Assembly: GCF_031458255.1 (NCBI RefSeq)
Contig: NZ_JAVDYC010000001.1
Coordinates: 9,678,699 to 9,742,698 of the forward strand
DNA: 64,000 nucleotides
Source of the DNA: Catenuloplanes niger
Lineage (GTDB): Bacteria > Actinomycetota > Actinomycetes > Mycobacteriales > Micromonosporaceae
Direction: 5' to 3'
In this document: piece by piece, positions 41,406 through 47,501 of the stretch
Position numbering within the stretch: position 1 is the first letter of the stretch
Layout of the letters: the number at the start of each line of letters is the position of its first letter
Made by a program: the position numbers and the translations under genes
Notes under the pieces: model-generated
The model's input: only the letters and a program-made list of their open reading frames with translations
The model's database searches: none
What the model was told of the DNA's origin: nothing

Positions 41406-43250
41406 GTGACCGAGCAGTCCGCCGAGCGCGACCGCTTGTACGAGCTGGACGGGCTGCGCATCTTCGCCGCCGTCGCCGTCATGTTCTACCACTACGCGTG
41501 GGCGAACGCGGCGGGGCCCGAGCCGCACACCGCCACCGGTTACCCGGAGCTGGGCGGCCTGTTCCAGTACGGGTACCTCGGCGTCGACCTGTTCTTCACG
41601 ATCAGCGGCTTCGTCATCCTGCTCAGCGCGATGGGCCGCCGCCCGGCCGAGTTCGTCATCTCCCGGGTGGTCCGCCTCTACCCGGCGTACTGGGTGGCGC
41701 TGACCATCACCGCGATCGTGCTGGCCACGATCGGCGCCGGGCAGTTCCCGATCAGCATCGTGCAGTACGTGGCGAACCTGACCATGTTCAACTCGCTGGT
41801 CAACATCCCGAACGTGGACGTCGTCTACTGGACGCTCTGGGCCGAGATGCGCTTCTACGTGATGATCCTGATCTTCACGATGATCGGCATCACGAAGAAC
41901 CGGGTGCTGGTCTTCCTCTGGGGCTGGACCGCGATCTCGCTGCTGCTCGCCGCGAACGTGCTGCCCGGCCCGATCCAGACCGTCGCCACGCTGGTGTTCC
42001 AGCCGGAGTGGTCGCAGTACTTCATCGCCGGCATGGCGCTCAGCCTGCTCTACCGGTTCGGCAGGACCTGGCAGCCGTTCGCGCTCCTGGCGGTGTCCGC
42101 CGCGATCGCGGTCGTCCGGGCGATCGACTTCAAGAACGCGGTCGGCGAGCGGTACCAGGAGAGCTTCAGCACCGCGGTCGTGGTCGTCATCGTGCTGCTG
42201 GTCTTCGTGGTGATGACGCTGACCGCGCTCCGGATCACGCGCGGCCTGGGCCGGGCCTGGTTCGCGGTGGCCGGCAGCCTCACCTACCCGCTGTACCTGA
42301 TCCACGACCGGGTCGGCGTCGTGCTCTGGAACCGCCTCGACGACTACGTCAACCGCTGGGTCCTGCTGCTGGCCGTACCGCTGCTGATGTGCGGCGTCGC
42401 CTGGCTGATCCACCGGTACGTCGAACGGCCGGGCGCGAAGGCGCTCAAGCGCGGGCTGACGGCGCTGGCCGCGCGGTTCGGGCTGGTCACGCCGCGCGGC
42501 GCGCGGTCCGCCAAGCCGGACGAGGAGCCCGCCATATCCGGCGCGGGCACGCCGGACAAGGCGCGGGCGGTCGGCGTGGTGCACGTGCCCCAGCCGACGC
42601 CGCCGGGCCGGACCGCGACCGCGGGCCAGCCGGAGCCGGAGCCCCAGCCGCGGTTCGGCGGCGGCTACGGACCGGCCGACGCGCCCTACCCGCAGCCCGC
42701 GGCAGGCACCGCGTACGGGCGCCCCACGGCGGGCACGGCACACCCGCAGACCGGCGGTACCGGCTACCCGGAGCCGACCGGTGGTGCCGGCTACCTACAG
42801 CAGACCGGCGCCACCTATCCGCAGCAGACCGGCGGTGCCGGCTACCTACAGCAGACCGGCGCCACCTATCCGCAGCAGACCGGCGGTGCCGGCTACCCGC
42901 AGCAGACCGGTGCCACCTATCCGCAGCAGACCGGCGGTGCCGGCTACTCGGAGCCGACCGGCGGCGCGTACTCGCAGCCGGCCGGCGACGTGCCGTATCA
43001 GCCGCAGGCCGGTGGCGCCGCTTACCAGCCGCCCGGCGGCGGAGACGGATACCGGCCGCCGGCGGGCGGGACCGCGCAGCAACCGGCGGACGGCTATCCG
43101 CGGCGGCCCGCCGCGGACCGGCACGACCCGTACCAGCAGCCCGGCGCGGACCCGTACCACCAGCCCGTTGCGGACCCGTACCACCAGCCCGGTTACGGCC
43201 GGCCGTACCAGCCGCCGATGGACGAGACGCCGGACGAGCGGCGCCAGTAG
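41406..43250 (+). CDS. Membrane acyltransferase (acyltransferase-3/OafA type) with repeat tail
   Basis: A 614-aa protein. The first about 355 residues contain roughly ten membrane spans and the family motifs: ELDGLRIFAAVAVMFYHY near the N-terminus, GVDLFFTISGFVIL, and RVVRLYPAYWVAL. Such enzymes O-acylate cell-surface glycans, antibiotics or lipids. The last about 250 residues are a cytoplasmic low-complexity tail rich in Gly, Tyr, Gln and Pro, with 17-residue tandem repeats. GTG 41406 follows aaggggag. The gene is monocistronic and ends at a strong bidirectional hairpin shared with the SDR gene. Confidence 0.88.
   Translation: MTEQSAERDRLYELDGLRIFAAVAVMFYHYAWANAAGPEPHTATGYPELGGLFQYGYLGVDLFFTISGFVILLSAMGRRPAEFVISRVVRLYPAYWVALTITAIVLATIGAGQFPISIVQYVANLTMFNSLVNIPNVDVVYWTLWAEMRFYVMILIFTMIGITKNRVLVFLWGWTAISLLLAANVLPGPIQTVATLVFQPEWSQYFIAGMALSLLYRFGRTWQPFALLAVSAAIAVVRAIDFKNAVGERYQESFSTAVVVVIVLLVFVVMTLTALRITRGLGRAWFAVAGSLTYPLYLIHDRVGVVLWNRLDDYVNRWVLLLAVPLLMCGVAWLIHRYVERPGAKALKRGLTALAARFGLVTPRGARSAKPDEEPAISGAGTPDKARAVGVVHVPQPTPPGRTATAGQPEPEPQPRFGGGYGPADAPYPQPAAGTAYGRPTAGTAHPQTGGTGYPEPTGGAGYLQQTGATYPQQTGGAGYLQQTGATYPQQTGGAGYPQQTGATYPQQTGGAGYSEPTGGAYSQPAGDVPYQPQAGGAAYQPPGGGDGYRPPAGGTAQQPADGYPRRPAADRHDPYQQPGADPYHQPVADPYHQPGYGRPYQPPMDETPDERRQ
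42780..42959 (+). repeat. 51-bp tandem repeats in the acyltransferase tail
   Basis: Three full copies of a 51-bp unit (starts 42780, 42831, 42882) and a partial fourth code 17 residues each, GGAGY-LQQTGATYPQQT. Units 1 and 2 differ by one silent base. Copy number is likely to vary between strains. Confidence 0.85.
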
Positions 43251-43253
43251 TAG

Positions 43254-43305
43254 CGAAGACCGTTCGGCGGGCGCGGCTCGAGCCGTACCCGCCGAACGGT
43301 CTTCG
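43254..43305. terminator. Bidirectional terminator between acyltransferase and SDR genes
   Basis: Perfect 18-bp arms (cgaagaccgttcggcggg, 43254-43271, and its complement at 43288-43305), the loop itself holding the palindrome ggctcgagcc. It serves both convergent genes. Confidence 0.85.
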
Positions 43306-43326
43306 TGATCCTCGGGGCCGAGGAGG

Positions 43327-44178
43327 TCAGCGCAGGTGGGCCGCGATGCCCATGTCGGCGCCGACGATCCGGGCGGTCTCCGTCGCCACCCGGTCGAGCT
43401 CGTCCAGCGCCGCGACCTGGACGGCCGGGCCGACCACGGTCCGCCGCGCCCGGGTGCCGGCCGGCGCCTCCACCAGGCGGACCAGCGCGTCCGCGACCGG
43501 CTGCGGGTCGCCGTCCTGCTCCTGCTGGCGCGCGGTCAGGTCGGTCATGAACGCGCCGAGCGCCGGCAGGTACGGTTCCAGCCGTGCCGCGTCCGCGGGC
43601 ATCGTGCCCTTCGCGCCGAGCTCCGTGTCGTGCGGCGCGGCCGACACGCTGACCGACTCGACGCCGGTGCCGGCCAGGTCGTACCGCCAGGCCTCGGTCA
43701 GGCTCGCCAGCGCCGCCTTGCTCGCGCCGTACAGCCCGGTGAACGGCACGGTCACCCGGTCGGCGGTGGAGCCGACCTGGATCAGCAGGCCGTGGCCCTG
43801 CCGCCGCAGGTGCGGGATCGCGGCCCGGTTCACCCGCAGCGCGCCGAGCACGTTCACGTCCAGCTGGCGCATCGCCTCCTCCGCCGTGTACGCCTCGACC
43901 GGCCCGGCGAAGACCTGCCCCGCGTTGTTGATCACGACGTCGAGCCGGCCGGCCTCCCCGATGACCGTCTCCACCGCGCGCGTCGCCGAGTCCTGGTCGG
44001 TCACGTCCAGCTCGATCACGCGCGCGCCGGTGAGCGCCGCCGCGGCCGCCCGGTTCCGGCCGGCCGGCTCCCGCATCCCGGCGAAGACCGTGTGCCCGCG
44101 CCGGACCAGCGCCTCCACGGTCAGCCGTCCGAAGCCGCTGCCGGCACCGGTCACCAGCACCACACCTGTGTCGCTCAT
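43327..44178 (-). CDS. Short-chain dehydrogenase/reductase
   Basis: A 283-aa classical SDR. The cofactor loop TGAGSGFG is at residues 10-17, NNAG near 87, and a catalytic Ser-Tyr-Lys set is present (GST... then YGASK near 156). Met-Arg after the second strand (FAGMREP) favours NADPH over NADH. Substrate unknown. It is divergent from an AraC regulator 125 bp away, which probably controls it. The ATG is set by the divergent spacing and the conserved N-terminal strand. Confidence 0.92.
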   Translation of the reverse strand: MSDTGVVLVTGAGSGFGRLTVEALVRRGHTVFAGMREPAGRNRAAAAALTGARVIELDVTDQDSATRAVETVIGEAGRLDVVINNAGQVFAGPVEAYTAEEAMRQLDVNVLGALRVNRAAIPHLRRQGHGLLIQVGSTADRVTVPFTGLYGASKAALASLTEAWRYDLAGTGVESVSVSAAPHDTELGAKGTMPADAARLEPYLPALGAFMTDLTARQQEQDGDPQPVADALVRLVEAPAGTRARRTVVGPAVQVAALDELDRVATETARIVGADMGIAAHLR

Positions 44179-44303
44179 GTTCCTGTTTCTCGCTCTCCTG
44201 GGATCCCTGCTGTGCGGGCAAGGCTAGGCGCCGCCGTGGGCCCGCGACTTGAACCGGGCGGCCAGCGAATGGAACGTCCGGGCCAGCGTGCTTCGATGGG
44301 CGG

Positions 44304-45209
44304 ATGAGCTCACCGCGCGGCACGGTCCTGGTCGACACCGCACGTCCCGGCTCGGGCGGGCACGACGACCGGTTCACCCGGATCAGCGGCTGCGCGCCGC
44401 TGCCCGCGGTCACCCGTTCCGGCGTGCACGGCCGCGACTCCCGCGCCGGCGACGTGACCGTCACCGACTTCCACACGACCGCCGGCGTACGGACCGCGGT
44501 CGACCCGCACCAGCCCGCCGAGCTGCGGCTCTACCTGGTGCGGCGGGGCGTCTGGACGCTGGACTACGACCGGGGCGCGTTCCCGGTCCGGTCCGGCGGC
44601 TTCCTGGCGTACCGTTCGACGGGTCTGACCGGTTTCGCCACCGCGCCGCGGACCACCGGCCACTCCGTCGGGATCCCGCTCCGCGAGCTGCACGGCCTGA
44701 CCGTCGACGCACCGCTGACCGGCTCCGCCGCCGCCCCCGAGGTCCGGCTGCTGCTCGCCCACGCCGGCCTGCTCCACGACACGATCGACGACCTCAGCGA
44801 CGCCGGGGTCGACGCCGCCCGCAACGCGCTCGTCGAACTGACCCGCGGCGTCCTGCGCCGCGCCGCCGACACCACCGAGCCGGCGCTGGCCCCCGCGCTG
44901 GCCCGCGCCGCCCGCGAACTGGCCGACCGCCTGCTCACCCGGGCCGACCTGACGCCCGCGCTGCTCGCCCGCGACCTGCACGTCTCGGTCCGCACGCTGA
45001 GCCGCGCGTTCGCCACCACGGGCGAGCCGGCCGCCGCCTACATCCGCCGCCGCCGGCTCGAGGAGGCCCGCCACGCCCTGGCCGCCGGCCACACCGTGTC
45101 CGAGGCCGCGGCCCGCTTCCGGTTCGCCGACAGCAGCCACTTCATCCGCGCCTTCCGCGGCCGCTACGCCGAGACGCCGGCCCAGTACGCCAAGCGCACT
45201 CGTCCATGA
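44304..45209 (+). CDS. AraC-family transcriptional regulator
   Basis: A 301-aa regulator. The N-terminal about 190 residues are a cupin-like sensor of the AraC-binding type. The C-terminal about 100 residues hold two helix-turn-helix units: LLARDLHVSVRTLSRAFA, then VSEAAARFRFADSSHFIRAFR and the typical ending ETPAQYAKR. It resembles actinomycete regulators that activate an adjacent oxidoreductase in response to an aromatic compound. Its divergent neighbour is the SDR, the likely target. Confidence 0.92.
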   Translation: MSSPRGTVLVDTARPGSGGHDDRFTRISGCAPLPAVTRSGVHGRDSRAGDVTVTDFHTTAGVRTAVDPHQPAELRLYLVRRGVWTLDYDRGAFPVRSGGFLAYRSTGLTGFATAPRTTGHSVGIPLRELHGLTVDAPLTGSAAAPEVRLLLAHAGLLHDTIDDLSDAGVDAARNALVELTRGVLRRAADTTEPALAPALARAARELADRLLTRADLTPALLARDLHVSVRTLSRAFATTGEPAAAYIRRRRLEEARHALAAGHTVSEAAARFRFADSSHFIRAFRGRYAETPAQYAKRTRP

Positions 45210-45244
45210 CCGCCCGGCGGGCGGCGATCTGCCAGGATGGTCGG

Positions 45245-45286
45245 GTGTTCGTCCCGATCCGCACCGTCACCGGAGGCACACGATGA
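45245..45286 (+). CDS. 13-codon upstream ORF coupled to the YbaB-like gene
   Basis: GTG at 45245 opens a 13-codon frame (MFVPIRTVTGGTR) that ends with TGA overlapping the next ATG as ATGA. Six bases before the GTG is caggat, a possible -10 box, so the transcript may begin at the GTG itself (leaderless). The ggagg site of the next gene is inside this ORF. It could be a coupling leader; no experimental support. Confidence 0.35.
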   Translation: MFVPIRTVTGGTR

Positions 45287-45711
45287 CCACCGCACCCGAT
45301 CCGTCCGGCATCGTGCGGATGCTGTCCGACGTCACATCCGCGCTCGGCTCGGTCCGCGCCGCCGACGCGGACCCGGAGGCGTCACCCGTCGAGGGTACGG
45401 GTGAGGCGCTCGACGGTCTGATCGTCGCGACCGCCGCGGCACCCGGGCGGGTGACGTCGCTGACCTTCGGCCCGACCGCGATGCGGCTGGACTCGGCCAC
45501 GCTCGCCGGTGAGACGATGGCGGCCGTCAACGCCGCGCTGGCCGACCTGCAGTCCAGGGCCACCGCGGCCGCCGGTGCCGGCACCACCGACTTCACCGCG
45601 CTGTCCGAGCAGCTCAAGGACATCCAGGACAGTGCCTCCCGCCGGCTCACCGCGTTCACCGACGCGCTGGTCGAGGCGCAGGGCCGGATCGCCGACCGGG
45701 GCGGCAGGTGA
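45283..45711 (+). CDS. YbaB/EbfC-family protein of the toxin cassette
   Basis: A 142-aa protein. The central part has the YbaB strand-turn-strand pattern (GTGEALDGLIVATAAAP, then TSLTFGPTAM) between two helices, the nucleoid-associated/EbfC fold. In actinomycetes such proteins often head WXG100 toxin cassettes, where their role is unclear. The ATG follows ggaggcacacg. Its stop overlaps the next gene as GTGA, and the following three genes are equally tight. Confidence 0.75.
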   Translation: MTTAPDPSGIVRMLSDVTSALGSVRAADADPEASPVEGTGEALDGLIVATAAAPGRVTSLTFGPTAMRLDSATLAGETMAAVNAALADLQSRATAAAGAGTTDFTALSEQLKDIQDSASRRLTAFTDALVEAQGRIADRGGR

Positions 45712-46034
45712 GCTCCGGCGGCGTGCACGTCACGCCGGAGAGCCTGGAGCACGCCGGGCAGCGGCTCGGCACGGTCGCGGAACGGTTCGCGTCCGCGCTG
45801 AGCGAGTTCCAGGCCGAGATCGCCGGCTTCGGCCGGCCGTGGGGCGAGGACGACATCGGGCAGCTGATCGGCATCGCCCACGACGAGGTCTCCGCGGTCG
45901 CGTTCGAATGCTACCGGGACGCGCTGGACGAGATCGCCGCCGCGGGCGTGGACCTGGCCGGCATGGCGCAGCTCTATACCGTCGCCGAGGAGGCGATCCT
46001 CCGGCGCATGTCCACGCTGCGGGAAGCGCTGTGA
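45708..46034 (+). CDS. WXG100-like (ESX-type) small helical protein
   Basis: A 108-aa two-helix protein (LEHAGQRLGTVAERFASALS, then a second helix from about residue 50), with PWGED at the turn in the place of the W-x-G motif. Such proteins are secreted as partners by type VII (ESX) systems or act as chaperones of larger substrates. It overlaps both neighbours by GTGA. No ESX transport genes are in the window, so secretion would use a system encoded elsewhere. Confidence 0.75.
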   Translation: MSSGGVHVTPESLEHAGQRLGTVAERFASALSEFQAEIAGFGRPWGEDDIGQLIGIAHDEVSAVAFECYRDALDEIAAAGVDLAGMAQLYTVAEEAILRRMSTLREAL

Positions 46035-46525
46035 GCCTGCAGCTGCCCGGCGAGCTGATCTCGCTGCTCGGCGTCCTCGGGTACACCTGGCCGGAGGCCG
46101 ACGAGGACCGGCTCTTCGAGATGGGCCAGACCTGGATCTCGTTCTCCACCACGATCAACGAGATCGTCGGCGACGCGAACACGGGCGCCGGCACCGTCTG
46201 GGCGGAGAACAGCGGTCAGGACATCGCGGCCTTCCAGGCCTGGTGGACGAAGGACGGCAGCCCCGCCGACGCGCTCACCGACGGCGCCACCGCCGCGGTC
46301 CTCACCGGCACCGGCCTGATCGTCTGCGGCACGATCGTGCTCGCGCTGAAGATCGCGGTGATCGTGCAGCTCACCATCCTGGCCATCCAGATCGCCCAGG
46401 CCGTCGCCACGGCCGCGGTCACCTTCGGGGCGTCGCTGCTGGAGATCCCGGTCTTCCAGGCGCTGGCCCGCACCGTCATCGGCAACCTCATCCAAGAGGT
46501 CGTGCTCACGCTGCTGGAGGGCTGA
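46031..46525 (+). CDS. WXG/CpnT-N-like toxin N-terminal module
   Basis: A 164-aa protein. It begins LPGELISLLGVLGYTWPEADE, the recognisable opening of the N-terminal domain of actinomycete ESX-secreted toxins (CpnT-like). An AWW motif near residue 73 is followed by a long hydrophobic helix (LIVCGTIVLALKIAVIVQL), then another amphipathic stretch. The end is TGA at 46523-46525. The frame of the EndoU gene starting at 46529 is the same one, so removal of this stop would fuse the two (see findings). It overlaps the WXG100-like gene by GTGA. Confidence 0.75.
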   Translation: MSLQLPGELISLLGVLGYTWPEADEDRLFEMGQTWISFSTTINEIVGDANTGAGTVWAENSGQDIAAFQAWWTKDGSPADALTDGATAAVLTGTGLIVCGTIVLALKIAVIVQLTILAIQIAQAVATAAVTFGASLLEIPVFQALARTVIGNLIQEVVLTLLEG

Positions 46526-46528
46526 GCG

Positions 46529-47038
46529 ATGGCTCAACGTGCCAGCGCGAAACGCAACGCCGGCACCGGAAAGCTGCTCCGTGCCGCGCTGCGCTACCTG
46601 CGCAAGCAGGACGGGCGCGCCGCGAAGCGGGCCCGCGGCGGCGACATGGCGCCGGACCGGCTGCGGCACATGATGGAGGGCGAGAGCCGCAAGGGTTACC
46701 ACTACCGCCCCGGCGGCGAGGACTTCCCCGACCGCCGGATCGGCCCGGTCCTGCGCCGGAACCCGGCCACCGGCGCGTACGAGGCGAAGGTCGAGTTCAA
46801 GAACGCGAACCCGCCGCCGGAGTGGGTGCCGAAGCAGGGCAACGAGGGCAAGAGCACGTTCTGGCCCGACGACTGGACGCCGGCGCAGGTCGACAACGCG
46901 GTGACCGCGGCATTCAATCACCCGAACATATCGAAGACGGCCAGCGGCACCTGGTACAGCGAACACAACGGCGTCAAGGTCATGGGTTACTTCGATACGG
47001 CAACCGGTGCGCTGAAGCACGGGTTCCCTTTCCTGTAG
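46529..47038 (+). CDS. EndoU-type RNase toxin domain
   Basis: A 169-aa protein. The second half carries the bacterial EndoU pattern: KSTFWPDDWTPAQVDNAV, then GVKVMGYFDTATGALKHGFP at the end. RHMMEG and GYHYRPGG near residues 48-65 supply the likely catalytic histidines. EndoU toxins are RNases carried at the C-terminus of secreted polymorphic toxins and cleave tRNA or other RNA in target cells. Here the domain is a stand-alone ORF with its own strong ggaggg site 7 bases before the ATG. The immunity gene follows 13 bp later. It is in frame with the preceding module across one stop codon. Confidence 0.8.
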   Translation: MAQRASAKRNAGTGKLLRAALRYLRKQDGRAAKRARGGDMAPDRLRHMMEGESRKGYHYRPGGEDFPDRRIGPVLRRNPATGAYEAKVEFKNANPPPEWVPKQGNEGKSTFWPDDWTPAQVDNAVTAAFNHPNISKTASGTWYSEHNGVKVMGYFDTATGALKHGFPFL

Positions 47039-47051
47039 GGATGAGTAGGTA

Positions 47052-47459
47052 GTGGGTCTCACCTTTTTCACGGAGAACGGCTTTCCACGCTGGCGGGAGT
47101 CGGAGCCACGACTCGAGGTTCTCGGCATGTTCCTGACCATGGACGTGCAGAACAGCCCCACGCTCGGTTACGACCTGCTCGACCTGGTCGAGCGGGCCTA
47201 CACCGGCCAGGAGGACACCACGGAGTGGGACGGGGAGGGTTTCTACGTCACGTTCAGCCGGGCCGACGGGGTGACGATGCAGAACAACTTCCTGGCGGAC
47301 AAGCGCGGCAGTTACAGCCTCGAGGAGGTGCGGGACGTCGCGCAGGACTACTGGCACCACATCGCGCGCGAAGCGGGGCCGAAGCAGTGTGCGTTCGAGC
47401 TGAAGCTGTGGGAGGAGACGTGGGGGCGGCCGCATCCGTACCGTGGGCGGCTCTTCTGA
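47052..47459 (+). CDS. Predicted immunity protein for the EndoU toxin
   Basis: A 135-aa acidic protein with no signal peptide. Its position directly after the toxin ORF, its size and its acidity fit a cognate immunity protein. The order of strands and helices (LGMFLTMDVQ, then LLDLVERAYTG, then VTFSRADGVTMQNNFL and a C-terminal helix) is reminiscent of the small YacL-type family, which includes immunity proteins. That comparison is by pattern only. GTG 47052 is chosen from spacing after gagtaggta; no ATG is available near the conserved start. Confidence 0.65.
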   Translation: MGLTFFTENGFPRWRESEPRLEVLGMFLTMDVQNSPTLGYDLLDLVERAYTGQEDTTEWDGEGFYVTFSRADGVTMQNNFLADKRGSYSLEEVRDVAQDYWHHIAREAGPKQCAFELKLWEETWGRPHPYRGRLF

Positions 47460-47501
47460 GGGATCGATCGGCTGACGATCGGCGCTGGTAGCCTTCGGCT
47501 G

